This document shows positions 40,752 to 50,529 of a stretch of DNA of 64,000 bases, one piece after another. A model generated the notes under the pieces. The model did not search any database. It was not told the DNA's origin and saw only the letters and a program-made list of their open reading frames with translations. The position numbers and the translations under genes are program-made. The stretch's first letter is position 1. Each line of letters opens with the position of its first letter. Source of the stretch: Aldehydirespirator sp028819505 (GTDB lineage: Bacteria > Actinomycetota > Acidimicrobiia > Acidimicrobiales > Aldehydirespiratoraceae); contig OZ242297.1 of the NCBI GenBank assembly GCA_965207755.1, forward strand, positions 2,976,001 to 3,040,000, in the 5' to 3' direction.

Positions 40752-41345
40752 ATGGCTGGGCCACTGGCGTTGCGCTTCGTGTCGTCGTATCCCGGAGCGG
40801 GGCAGATGCCGGCCACGCTGGCCGAGATCGCGCTGGTGGGGCGGTCCAACGTGGGCAAGTCGTCGCTGCTCAACGCGCTGGCCCAGCGAAAGCAGTTGGC
40901 CCGCACCTCCAAGACCCCCGGCGCCACCCGGCTGATCAACGCCTTCGAACTGGGACCGGAGGGCTCGGGCCGCTGGCTGGTGGACTTGCCCGGCTACGGG
41001 TACGCCAAAGCGTCGAAGGCCGAGCAGGGCCGCTGGAGCACCATGGCCGAGGGATACCTGGCCCACCGCGAGCCGCTGCGGGGGGTGCTGCACCTCATCG
41101 ACGGCGAGATCGGTCCCACCCGCCTCGACCTGCAGACCGTCCAATGGCTGGACGGGCTGGGACTCCCCGTGACCTATGTCGCCACCAAGATCGACAAGGT
41201 GCGGCCGTCCCGTCGGGGCGCTCGCCGGGCCGAACTGGCGGCCAAGCTCGGCGCGGATCGTGGCACCGTCCACTGGACCAGCGCCGCCAAGGGCACCGGC
41301 ATCGCTGAGCTGCGAGCGCTGGCAGCCACGCTGCTCCAAGCCTAG
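40752..41345 (+). CDS. engB: ribosome-biogenesis GTPase EngB (YihA/YsxC)
   Basis: 197 aa. G1 GRSNVGKSSLL, G2 Thr in KTPGATRLIN, G3 DLPGYGYAKAS, G4 TKIDKV, G5 TSAAKGTG. Assists large-subunit maturation; such genes are usually essential. Confidence 0.93.
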   Translation: MAGPLALRFVSSYPGAGQMPATLAEIALVGRSNVGKSSLLNALAQRKQLARTSKTPGATRLINAFELGPEGSGRWLVDLPGYGYAKASKAEQGRWSTMAEGYLAHREPLRGVLHLIDGEIGPTRLDLQTVQWLDGLGLPVTYVATKIDKVRPSRRGARRAELAAKLGADRGTVHWTSAAKGTGIAELRALAATLLQA

Positions 41346-41366
41346 ATGACAGCCCAGCCCCAGAAG

Positions 41367-41559
41367 GAACTGGCAGCAGAATGCCCGCAACAGGGTCCAT
41401 CACGCTGCCAATTCACGCCGACGAACACCGCCTCTCCAGAACTGGCAGCAAAATGCCCGCAACAGGGTCCATCACGCTGCCAATCCACGCCAACGAACAC
41501 CCGCCTCTCCAGAACTGGCAGCAAAATGCCCGCAACAGGGTCCATCACGCTGCCAATCC
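41367..41559. repeat. three palindromic repeats (72/73-bp period), CCC/GGG inner stem
   Basis: Copies begin at 41367, 41439 and 41512. Left arm GAACTGGCAGC, right arm GCTGCCAATTC (first) or GCTGCCAATCC (second and third). The inner part TGCCCGCAACAGGGTCCA replaces TGCACG/CGTGCA. It fills a convergent gap. Confidence 0.9.
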
Positions 41560-41576
41560 ACGCCGACGAGAGGCGG

Positions 41577-42794
41577 TTACGAGCCGGAGGTGGCGGCCAG
41601 GGACGCGACCGCGGCGGGCAGGCCGTGGCCGTGGGGCAGCCCTAGCGCCGTCATCGCCGTCTCGAGGCCGCCGAGGGCACCGAGCAGCATCGGCTCGTTG
41701 AGGTCGCCGAGGTGACCGACGCGGAAGGCGCGGCCCTCCATCTCCGCCATCATCCCCGATCCGACGCTCACCCTGAAGCGGTCCCGGGCCGTGGAGATCA
41801 GCGGTCCTGCCGCGATGTCGCCGGTGCGCACGCAGGTGATGGCCGCGGTGCGGTGCTTGGGTTCGGTGATGTTGATCTCCCACGGACCCCCGGACGCCCA
41901 CCCGTCCACGGCGGCATGCACCGCGGCGGCCCAGCGGCGGTGGCGGGCTATGGAGGCGTCGATCCCGCCGGTCTCGGCGATCATGTCGAGGGCGGTCCGG
42001 AGGGCGAACATGTGCTGGATCGGCGGGGTGCCGCCGAAGCGGTTGTAGATCGGGCCCTCCTCGAAGCGGGGCGCCCACGCCAGATGGAACCGGGGCGTGG
42101 CCACCGACCGGTTGCGCTCAACCGCCCGTTCGCTCAGTGCGCAGAACGACAGCCCCGGCGGCATCATCAGGCCCTTCTGCGAGGCCGCCACCACCACGTC
42201 GATCCCCCAGTCCCGCATCCGCAGCGGCTCGATCCCCAGCGAGCACACCCCGTCCACCACGAACAGCGCAGGATGGTCGGCAGAGTCGATGGCGGCCCGC
42301 ATCGCGGCGAGGTCGGTGACCGAGCCGGTGGACGTCTCGGTGTGGACGATGCACACGTTTCGTATCCGGTGATCGGTGTCGGCTGCCAGGATGCCGGCGA
42401 TCTCGGCCGGGTCGGTCGGGCGGCGCATGTGGCGCCCGGTCATCACCACCTCGTAGCCGAGGTCGCGGGCCATCCTCGCCCAGCGCCTCCCGAACAGGCC
42501 GCAGTCGGGTATCAGCACGGCGTCGCCGGGCTCGACTGTGTTGGTCAGGGCCGACTCCCAGGCGCCGTGCCCGACGGTGGTCAGCACCACGATCTTGTCG
42601 GCGCCGCCGAAGACTTCTGGCAGCTCGGCCCAGACGCTCTCGGCCAGCGCGACGAAGTCGGGGTCGGCGAAGTCGACCGCGGGCCGGCGGAAGGCTTCCA
42701 GCACCCGGTCGGGGATGTTGGTCGGCCCCGGGTTCTGGACGAAGTACCGGCCCCCCACGCCGCCTGGAGGTCGAGCGGAATCGGAGCGACTCAT
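41577..42794 (-). CDS. class V aminotransferase (alanine-glyoxylate / serine-pyruvate type)
   Basis: 405-aa PLP enzyme. NPGPTNIPDRVLEAF at the N-terminus, GHGAWESALTNTVEPGD, VHTETSTGS, DGVCSLGIEPLRMRDWGIDV and the Schiff-base Lys in AASQKGLMMPPGLSF are typical. Amino donor uncertain. The ATG at 42794 is chosen; a longer frame would translate dispersed repeat B. Confidence 0.87.
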   Translation of the reverse strand: MSRSDSARPPGGVGGRYFVQNPGPTNIPDRVLEAFRRPAVDFADPDFVALAESVWAELPEVFGGADKIVVLTTVGHGAWESALTNTVEPGDAVLIPDCGLFGRRWARMARDLGYEVVMTGRHMRRPTDPAEIAGILAADTDHRIRNVCIVHTETSTGSVTDLAAMRAAIDSADHPALFVVDGVCSLGIEPLRMRDWGIDVVVAASQKGLMMPPGLSFCALSERAVERNRSVATPRFHLAWAPRFEEGPIYNRFGGTPPIQHMFALRTALDMIAETGGIDASIARHRRWAAAVHAAVDGWASGGPWEINITEPKHRTAAITCVRTGDIAAGPLISTARDRFRVSVGSGMMAEMEGRAFRVGHLGDLNEPMLLGALGGLETAMTALGLPHGHGLPAAVASLAATSGS

Positions 42795-42818
42795 GAGGCG
42801 CCGCGCCATGCGCCGAGC

Positions 42819-42872
42819 GAGGCCGTGGCCCGAGCGGCCGGTGAGCGCAGCGAACAGGAGCGGGAGCGACAC
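42819..42872 (+). repeat. dispersed repeat B
   Basis: GAGGCCGTGGCCCGAGCGGC, CGGTGAGCGCAGCGAACAGG, AGCGGGAGCGACAC. Best-preserved copy; it lies between two minus-strand genes. Confidence 0.7.
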
Positions 42873-42965
42873 CGCCACGACGCCACCGTCTCCCACCCCC
42901 TTGCGCCGGCTCTCGGTCCTGCAGTCACTGCCTCATCCCCGAAACCTCGACGCGAGCTGCTGCGC

Positions 42966-44111
42966 TCAGGCCTCCAGCTGTCCGGCCAGGGATTCCACCG
43001 AGTCGATGAACTCCTCGATGATCTCGTACACCACCTGGGCGCTGGTCTTGGACTGGTTCATGGTGCCCACGATCTGGCCGACAAAGTAGTTGGCCAGCTT
43101 CCCCGCCCCCGAACCGGCGCTGTGGGCGGCCCGCTCGATGCGGCGCTGGGCGGCGCGGATCAGCACCGGCTGCTGCGGCATGCCGAGAGGGTCCGGCGTG
43201 TTGTCGCGGTCCCATTCCTCCGTCCAGGACGATTTGAGCATCCGGGCCGGCTTGCCGGTGAGCGAACGCGACCGCATCGTGTCCGACGACGTGGCCGCCA
43301 GCATCTTGTCCTTCACCACCGGATGGGTCTCGGCCTCGACGGTGGTGAGCCAAACCGACCCGCACCACACGCCCTCGGCGCCCAGCGCCATGGCGGCGGC
43401 CATCTGGCGGCCCCGGCCGATGCCTCCCGCCCCGAGCACGGGCACGTCGACGGCGTCGACGATCTCGGGGATAAGCACCATGGAGCCGATCTCGCCGGTG
43501 TGGCCGCCGGCCTCGTATCCCTGGGCGATGATGATGTCCACCCCGGCCGCGGCGTGGCGCTCGGCATGCACGGCCCGGCCCGCCAAGGCGCCGACCAGTT
43601 TGCCGGCGTCCTTGGCCGCTTCGATCATGTGCTGCGGCGGCGGGCCCAGCGCGTTGGCCACGAAAGCGCCCCGATGGGCCAGCGCGATCTCCAGCTGGGC
43701 GCCGGCCGCGTCGGCCGAGAAGGGCGTCGCGTCGCCGAGGCTGCCGAATGACGTGAGCGAGTCCGAACTGTCGTCGTCGGGCAGCGGCGGCACGTCGTAG
43801 CGGGCCAGGATCTCGTCCACGAAGTCGACGTGCGTGGCCGGGATGAGCCGGCGGACGTCGTCGAGCGTGAACCCGCCGTCGGGGCCGCCGGAGAGGCCGG
43901 CCGGGATGATCACGTCCACGCCGTAGGGCCGGTCGCCGACCTCGGCCTCGATCCATTCCAGGTCGATGTCGAGGCTCTCCGGCGAGTGGGCCACCGCGCC
44001 GAGCACTCCCATCCCCCCGGCCTTGGACACCGCGGCGACCACGTCTCGGCAGTGGCTGAAGGCCACGACCGGAAACTCGATCCCCAACACTTCGGTGATG
44101 CGGGTCCTCAC
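42966..44111 (-). CDS. nitronate monooxygenase family protein
   Basis: FMN-dependent TIM barrel, 381 aa. EFPVVAFSHCRDVVAAVSKAGGMGVLG at the N-terminus, GVDIIIAQGYEAGGHTGE (active-site His and phosphate loop region), VPVLGAGGIGRGRQMAAAMALGAEGVWCGSVWL. GTG start with GGAGG 6 nt upstream. It may act on alkyl nitronates or be one of the related FMN enzymes of unknown substrate. Confidence 0.82.
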   Translation of the reverse strand: MRTRITEVLGIEFPVVAFSHCRDVVAAVSKAGGMGVLGAVAHSPESLDIDLEWIEAEVGDRPYGVDVIIPAGLSGGPDGGFTLDDVRRLIPATHVDFVDEILARYDVPPLPDDDSSDSLTSFGSLGDATPFSADAAGAQLEIALAHRGAFVANALGPPPQHMIEAAKDAGKLVGALAGRAVHAERHAAAGVDIIIAQGYEAGGHTGEIGSMVLIPEIVDAVDVPVLGAGGIGRGRQMAAAMALGAEGVWCGSVWLTTVEAETHPVVKDKMLAATSSDTMRSRSLTGKPARMLKSSWTEEWDRDNTPDPLGMPQQPVLIRAAQRRIERAAHSAGSGAGKLANYFVGQIVGTMNQSKTSAQVVYEIIEEFIDSVESLAGQLEA

Positions 44112-44228
44112 AACCGCCTCCTCTGCCTCCTGCCGTCGGCGAAGCCGCCTCCCACGCTAGGCGCGCTCGTGTCGCGGCCGTCGCCCGAGGGCTGGGCGAA
44201 GCCGCTCCCACGCTAGGAGCGCTCGTGG

Positions 44229-47200
44229 GTGATGCCGCCTCGCGATCCGGCGCTGTCAGATCCGTCAGTCGGCGGTTGGGGCGGCCGGTACGCCGCCGGG
44301 CGTCGCTGGATGCGACCGCCGCGAACGGCTCGAAGCTGGTCGACGTGTCCAGCGGCAGCCGGCCTCGGCACGAAGCTGACGGTCACGATCAACCGCGACG
44401 CCACCTTGGTACCGGGCACGGTCGTCGACACTCTGACGAATCCCGACCTGACGGCTTCGAGCGAGCCGAAAACGTACAGCTTCACGCACACAGGCCTGCA
44501 TCTCGACCCGAACACCAAATACTGGGTAGCTATGCAGAATAATGCTTTCTCCTCCGGCAGCTTCCTCTCCACCACTTCTTCAACCGACGAGGACGACGGC
44601 GGCCTTGACGGCTGGAGCATCGATAACGCAGCTGCCCGTGTTGGAACGAGGTGGGGCCGCTTCTCCAGCGCGTCCCTGCGGATTTCCATCAGCGGCAGCC
44701 CCGTGCCGACGCCCTTCGTCAGCAACCTCGGCCAGGCTGACGGAAGGGGGACGGCGCGTCCTACCTGGTCGTCTGGCACGAGAGCTTCACCGGCATCCCG
44801 GTGCTGACGGAGGTCACGACCACCGCGACCGAGCATCAGCTCACCGGCCTCAACCCCCGGTCGCACTATGTGGTCTCGGTCCTTCACGGGACGAACCAGC
44901 TGGACAAGATCACCGTGCGGACCCTGGCCGCGGGCGCGGCGCCGGAGACCTTCACGGTGGACTTCGAGACGCCCGCGCCCAACACGTCGGTGCCGGTGAT
45001 CAGCGTCACCGCCTCAGGCGACGTGACCGAGGGCGCCGACGCCACCTTCACCGTGACCGCGAACCCGGCCCCGGCCGCGGACCTCGACGTGAGCGTCACG
45101 GTCACCCAGAGCGGCGACTCCGGGATGACCGTAGGACAGCAGACCGTCACCATCCCGGCTGCGGGCTACGCCACGCTGACGGTGGCCACCACCAACGACG
45201 AAACAGACGAGCCCGACGGATCGGTCACGGTCACCGTCGACGCCAGCGCCGGCCTCGACTACCGGGTGTCGTCGTCGCAGGGGACCGCCGTCGTGGTCGT
45301 CGCCGACGACGACGGCGGCTACACCGTCAACCCCGGAACGATCGCCAAGGTCAGAGAACTGGCGTCGCAGACCCAGCACGGCACAGCCCACGTCAACCGC
45401 TGGAACCGGGTGCTCGTCGCGTTCGGCGAGCACGACGGCACCGGCGTCACCGGCGGCGCGATGACCGCCGCCGAGGCCCAGGACATGGCGAACCGCCACA
45501 GCAGCAACGTCTGGGACCTCGTCGCCGCCGAACTCGCCGCGCTCGAAGCAGCCGCCGCGCAGACGCCGCCACCGCCGACGCCTGAAGTGAGCGTCACCGC
45601 AGGCAGCGGCATCACCGAAGGCGGCGACGCCACCTTCACAGTGACCGCCAGCCCGGCCCCGGCGGCGAACCTCGACGTCAGCGTCACGGTGTCGCAGAGC
45701 GGCGACTACGGCGCCGCCACGGGCCAGCGCACGGTGACCGTCCCGACCACGGGCAGCGTCACCGTGACGGTGGGCACCACCGACGACAGCACAGACGAAC
45801 CCGACGGGTCGGTGACGGCCACAGTGAACACCGGCAGCGGCTACACGGTGTCCTCGACCCAGGGCGCGGCCACCGTCGTCGTCGCCGACAACGACGACGC
45901 CCCCACCCCGGCGGTCAGCGTCACCAGCGCCTCAGGCGGCACCGAGGGAGACCCCGTCACCTTCACAATCACCGCCAGCCCGGCCCCGGCTGCTGACCTC
46001 GACGTCAGCGTCACGGTGTCGCAGAGCGGCGACTTCGGCGCCTCGACGGGGTCGCAGACGGTCACCATCAGCGCCGGCGCCAGCAGCGCCACGCTGACGG
46101 TCGCCACCACCGACGACACAACCGACGAACCCGACGGGTCGGTCACGCTCACCGTCGACGCGGGCAGCGGCTACACCGTCGCCGCGCCGTCGTCGCAGAC
46201 AGCCGACGTCGCCGACGACGACGCTCCCGCGGGCTACACCGTCGACCCCGACGTGATCGCCAGCGTCCGGGCGCTGGCCGCGCAGACCCAGCACGGCACC
46301 GCCCACGTCAACCGCTGGAACCGGGTGCTCGTCGCGTTCGGCGAGCACGACGGCACAGGCGTCACCGGCGGCGCCATGACCGCCGCCGACGCCCAGCAGA
46401 TGGCCAACACCCACAGCAGCCCCGTCTGGGACGAAGTCGCCGCCGAGCTCACCGCCCTCGAAACAGCCGCACAGACCACCCCGCCCCCGCCGCCGCCGCC
46501 CGAGGTGAGCATCACCGCCGCCAGCGCAGTGACCGAAGGCGGCGACGCTGCCTTCACGGTGACGGCCAGCCCGGCCCCCGCGACCGCGCTCGACGTGACC
46601 GTCACCGTAACCGCCGGCGGCGACCACGGCGCCGCCACCGGCCAGCGCACAGTCACCATCCCCACCACAGGCAGCGTCACCGTGACGGTCGCCACCACCG
46701 ACGACAGCGCCGACGAACCCGACGGATCGGTGACGGCCACGTCGACGCCGGCAGCGGCTACACAGTGTCCTCGACCCAGGGCGCGGCCACCGTCGCGGTC
46801 GCCGACAACGACGACCCGCCGGTGGTGAGCATCACCGCGGGCAGCGCGGTGACCGAGGGCGGCGACGCCACCTTCACGGTGACGGCCAGCCCGGCCCCGG
46901 CTGCTGACCTGGCCGTGAAGGTCACCGTCACCGCGAGCGGCGACTTCGGCGCATCAACGGGCCAGCGCACGGTGACCATCCCGACCTCGGGCAGCGTCAC
47001 GCTGACGGTCGGCACGACCGATGACCAGGCCGACGAGTCCGACGGCTCCGTCACAGTCACGCTGAACGGCGGCAGCGGCTACACCGGCAGCGGCTCCGCC
47101 ACCGTCACGGTCGCCGACGACGACGATCCGCCGGTCGTGGTTCCGGTGGTGAGCATCGCCGCGGGCGGTGGCGTCACTGAGGGCGGCGCGGCCGGCTTCA

Positions 47201-47808
47201 CGGTCAGCGCCAGCCCGGCGCCGTCGAGCGCGCTCGACGTGACGGTCACGGTCACCGCGAGCGGCGACTTCGGCGCATCAACGGGCCAGCGCACGGTCCG
47301 CATCGCCCCCGGCCAGAGCAGCGTGACGTTCACGGTCGCCACCACCGACGACTCAGCCGACGAAGCAGACGGCTCGGTCACCGCCACCGTCGACGCCGGC
47401 AGCGGCTACACAGTGTCCTCGACCCAGGGCGCCGCCACCGCCGCCGTCGCCGACAACGACGACCCGCCCGACGTGGACCAACCGGACCAACCGGACCAGC
47501 CTGAACTGACCGCCTGCGAGAGCCGGCCCGAACTGCTGATCAGCAGCCCCACCGCCAGCCGCAGCGACGCAACGGTCGACTTCGAGGTCAGCCTCAGCTG
47601 CATCCCCAGCAGCAGCCCGACAATCCTGCTCAGCCCCGTCCGCGACGGCCGCATCGGCCAGAACCTGCTCATCAACCTCTCAGCCGATCAGACCACCACC
47701 ACCGTCACCGTCACCATCGGCAACGAGCACCAGCTCGGCCTCGCCGTCGTGTGGAGCAGCGGCCTCGCCAACCGCTACACCCAAGCAGACGTCACCTACA
47801 CCGACTAG
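44229..47808 (+). pseudogene. frameshifted Calx-beta repeat surface-protein gene
   Basis: Three consecutive frames make one broken gene. Part 1 (to about 44740) has a choice-of-anchor-like region (TYSFTHTGLHLDPNTKYWVA). The frame then shifts to GDGASYLVVWHESFTGIPVL, leading to a fibronectin-like segment and four Calx-beta-like repeats (VTEGGDATFTVTASPAPA pattern). A missing C after 46740 (GCCACGTCGAC versus GCCACCGTCGAC in the sister repeat near 47385) shifts the frame again. Two more repeats and a tail ending RYTQADVTYTD follow. Two near-identical modules (HGTAHVNRWNRVLVAFGEHD) sit near 45375 and 46290. No signal peptide is visible. Confidence 0.75.
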
Positions 47809-47949
47809 CCTCCCCGGGCGGTCCGCTCCGGATACCACCCGCCGAACCGGAGCGGACCGCCAGCCCCGCCCGATCCGAGCCCGCGCCGCCGCCCGGCCCC
47901 CAGGATCCTCCCGTGTCCGGGCTAGCTCACGGGTCGCTCGGGCCCAGGG

Positions 47950-49182
47950 CTAGGCGCGCCTTCGCTGGGACTCGCTCCAGGTGAGGCCGGCCTCCACGTT
48001 CGGCTCGCGGGGAAGGCCCAGAACGTGCTCGGCCACGATGTTGCGCTGCACCGCGAACGTGCCGCCGCCCAGCGTCAGCGCCGGCGAGAACAGCAGGCCG
48101 TAGTGCCAGATCGGGTCGACGGCGGGGAACTGGCCGCCGCCGCGGGGGAAGTTGACCTCGGTGGCGCCGGTCTGCATCGACTCGGGGATCTCGCCGGCCG
48201 GCCCCGAGCCGGTGAGCATGCCGGCCGCGCCGGCCGTGGCCGCGGCCAGCTCCATCACTCTCTGACCGTGGTCGTCGGACATGATCTTCTGGATCGACGC
48301 CTCGGGTCCGGGCGTGCGCCCGGCCAGGCGAGCGCTGAGGGTGCGCAGCTGGTTGAGGCGGAGCACCTCAGCCTCGCAGTACACCGAGGCCAGCCGGTCG
48401 CGCAGCACCGGGTCGGACACGCCTCCGTTGCTCTTCACCAACTCGATCAGCTTCCGGGCTGTCGGACCGAGGCTCCAGATCACCCCGCCTGAGGACAGAC
48501 CGACCCGCTCGTTGGCCAGCGTCACCTTGGCCAGGCGCCAGCCGTCGCCCTCGGCGCCCACCCGCAGGCTGGCCGGCAGCCGCACATCGTCGAAGAACAC
48601 CTGGTTGAACGAGTGGGCGGTGGTCATGTCCACGATCGGCTGCATGGTCACGCCGGGAGCGTCCATCGGGCAGATGAAGTAGGAGACGCCGCGGTGCTTG
48701 GGCACGTCGGGGTCGGTTCGGGCGATGAGGATGCCGAACTTGCTGTGGTGGGCCCCGCTCGACCAGATCTTGGAGCCGTTCACCACGTAGGTGTCGCCGT
48801 CGCGCTCGGCCCGGGTGGACAGCGAGGCCAGGTCCGACCCGGAGTCGGGCTCGCTGAAGAGCTGGCACCAGTACTCCTCGCCGCTGAAGATGGGCCACAG
48901 GTAGCGGTCCTTCTGCTCCGGAGTGCCGGCGGCCAGGATCGTGGGCGCGGCCCAGCCGATGCCGATCAGGTTGTCGGGCCGCTTCACGCCGGCGGCGGCC
49001 AGCTCCTCGTCGATGACGATCTGGTGCAGCCCGTCGGCCTCCAGCCCCCACGGCCGGGGCCAGTGCGGAACCACGTACCCGGCCTCGGCCAGCTGCTTCC
49101 CGGTGGGATCCGGGTGCTCCGCAATCCAGCGCCTGACCGCAGCCCGGCGGGGGTCGTCGTCAGGGGGAAGATCGAAGTCCAT
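47950..49182 (-). CDS. acyl-CoA dehydrogenase
   Basis: FAD flavoenzyme for alpha-beta dehydrogenation of a CoA thioester, 410 aa. QLFSEPDSGSDLASLSTRAE (flavin and substrate binding), GSKIWSSGAHHSKFGILIARTD, FNQVFFDDVRLP, the helical C-terminal domain with LANERVGLSSGG, and GGGTFAVQRNIVAEHVLGLPREP. The substrate (fatty acyl, steroid side chain or other) is not clear. The ATG at 49182 is chosen, since upstream codons run into repeated DNA. Confidence 0.87.
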   Translation of the reverse strand: MDFDLPPDDDPRRAAVRRWIAEHPDPTGKQLAEAGYVVPHWPRPWGLEADGLHQIVIDEELAAAGVKRPDNLIGIGWAAPTILAAGTPEQKDRYLWPIFSGEEYWCQLFSEPDSGSDLASLSTRAERDGDTYVVNGSKIWSSGAHHSKFGILIARTDPDVPKHRGVSYFICPMDAPGVTMQPIVDMTTAHSFNQVFFDDVRLPASLRVGAEGDGWRLAKVTLANERVGLSSGGVIWSLGPTARKLIELVKSNGGVSDPVLRDRLASVYCEAEVLRLNQLRTLSARLAGRTPGPEASIQKIMSDDHGQRVMELAAATAGAAGMLTGSGPAGEIPESMQTGATEVNFPRGGGQFPAVDPIWHYGLLFSPALTLGGGTFAVQRNIVAEHVLGLPREPNVEAGLTWSESQRRRA

Positions 49183-49216
49183 GCGAACCCTCACTCTCGC
49201 CGAGCCCGACAGCACT

Positions 49217-49330
49217 CGCAACCGCAGGCGCCGGCAGTGACGGCACCATCGTCGAACACCTCCGGCTCCAGCGCGCACATAATGACCTCGCAACCGCAAG
49301 CGCCGGCAGTGACGGCACCATCGCGCCCAG
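49217..49330. repeat. 72-bp duplication
   Basis: CGCAACCGCAGGCGCCGGCA followed by GTGACGGCACCATCG occurs at 49217 and, with one change, at 49289. Confidence 0.88.
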
Positions 49331-49368
49331 CGGGCCGACACATCCGCGCCCGGCGGCCGCTTCGATGG

Positions 49369-49374
49369 CATACT
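49369..49374 (+). promoter_or_regulatory. -10 box of the first DUF5678-like gene, leaderless
   Basis: CATACT, 7 nt before the ATG at 49382. The same GATGGCATACTC context precedes the paralogue at 50263. Confidence 0.45.
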
Positions 49375-49381
49375 CAGTCAC

Positions 49382-49645
49382 ATGGTCCCCGATCCCGTCC
49401 TGGACCGCCTGGAGGCGGCCTTCGACCGTCGGCGCGCCAAGATGCTCAAGACTCATGAGGGCAAGTGGGCCTTGATGATCTACCGCCGCCTCAGCGAGCC
49501 GACCGAGTTCTTCGACACCCAGCGGGAAGCCACGAACGCAGGCTTCCGCAAGTCGGCTGGGGGTCGGTTCTTCGTGAAGCAGGTGCTCAAGGAGGACCGG
49601 GTCATCCAGATGCCGTACAGGGTCGTGGTGGCCGACCATCGCTGA
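49382..49645 (+). CDS. small DUF5678-like protein, paralogue 1
   Basis: 87 aa. VPDPVLDRLEAAFDRRRAKM, then LKTHEGKWALMIYRRL and FFDTQREATNAGFRKSAGGRFFVKQVLKED. The GKWAL and D-T-x-x-EA-x-x-AGF pattern resembles DUF5678 proteins, which often sit beside retropepsin-like genes, as here. Its paralogue is at 50263, on the other side of the retropepsin-like gene. Function unknown. Confidence 0.65.
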   Translation: MVPDPVLDRLEAAFDRRRAKMLKTHEGKWALMIYRRLSEPTEFFDTQREATNAGFRKSAGGRFFVKQVLKEDRVIQMPYRVVVADHR

Positions 49646-49718
49646 CCTGTCCCGGTACGCCCGAATCGACGGCCGGATCGGATCCCAGTCCGGAGGACTG
49701 GTCGAAGTCAAGCTAGAG

Positions 49719-50108
49719 ATGCGCCGGGACGAACTCGAGCGGCGCCGTGTTGCGACCATCGAGGTTTCGCTGCCGCTGTACGGATGGGGTGTGATCGACA
49801 CCGCCGCGGAGAAGTCCGGCGTGGGCGTGACAACCGCGCAGGCGCTACTCGTGGACCCGATCGGAGCGAACCGTGTGAGCACACCCGCCGGTCCCGCAAT
49901 GCGACCCGTATATGGGATCACCCTTACGGTAGGTCCGAACCTGGACAGTCCGCCGGACCCGATGGACTTGGACGTCATCGAGGTCGACATCGAGGGCGCG
50001 GCAATGCTGATCGGGCGCGACGTACTGGGGCTGGGAGAACTGGTGTGGCGTGGCACGCGCCGCGAGTTCGAGCTTCGCCTTCCAAGGAGTGGCCAGCCGA
50101 ACTGCTAG
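49719..50108 (+). CDS. retropepsin-like aspartyl protease fold protein with altered active site
   Basis: 129 aa. VIDTAAEKSGVGVTTAQAL occupies the place of the catalytic D-T-G motif, but Gly is replaced by Ala. VSTPAGPAMRPVYGITLTVG and AMLIGRDVLGLGELVWRGTRREFELRLP fit the rest of the single-domain fold. The frame is open further upstream (GRIGSQSGGLVEVKLE), so the start is uncertain. The change may reduce or remove protease activity. Confidence 0.6.
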   Translation: MRRDELERRRVATIEVSLPLYGWGVIDTAAEKSGVGVTTAQALLVDPIGANRVSTPAGPAMRPVYGITLTVGPNLDSPPDPMDLDVIEVDIEGAAMLIGRDVLGLGELVWRGTRREFELRLPRSGQPNC

Positions 50109-50249
50109 CGCCGGCGAGCAGATTCGCGGCCCGTCAAGCGATACCGTGCCCACGGGCCGCGGCCACCAGCCGGTCCCCCCGTTACGCCCCGCCAAGGAAG
50201 CGTCCGACGGATCCACCACCATCCGCCCGCGGCGATCGTGGGCGGATGG

Positions 50250-50255
50250 CATACT
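50250..50255 (+). promoter_or_regulatory. -10 box of the second DUF5678-like gene
   Basis: CATACT, 7 nt before the ATG at 50263. Confidence 0.45.
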
Positions 50256-50262
50256 CGGGCGC

Positions 50263-50520
50263 ATGGTCCCAGACCCGGTAATGGACCGTCTCGAAGCCTC
50301 CTTCGAACGCCAGCGGTCCAGCATGCTCAAGACCCAGCAAGGCAAGTGGGCACTGATGGTTGTCGGACGCATGCGCAATCCTCAGTTCTTCGACACGGAG
50401 GGTGAGGCGGTGAGTGCCGGTTTCCGGACAGGCGATGGCCGACGATTCCTCGTCAAGGAAGTGCTCATGGAGGACCGGGAGATCTACATTCCCTTGGTGG
50501 GGCTGACCAATCGGCCGTGA
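50263..50520 (+). CDS. small DUF5678-like protein, paralogue 2
   Basis: 85 aa. VPDPVMDRLEASFERQRSSM, LKTQQGKWALMVVGRM and FFDTEGEAVSAGFRTGDGRRFLVKEVLMED align along the whole length with the 49382 product. The promoter region is duplicated too, so the copy carried its own expression signals. Confidence 0.65.
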   Translation: MVPDPVMDRLEASFERQRSSMLKTQQGKWALMVVGRMRNPQFFDTEGEAVSAGFRTGDGRRFLVKEVLMEDREIYIPLVGLTNRP

Positions 50521-50529
50521 CGCACCCGG

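Noticed and set aside
40544..41390. Minus-strand frame opposite engB
   Set aside because: Low-complexity GC shadow; engB carries all five G motifs.
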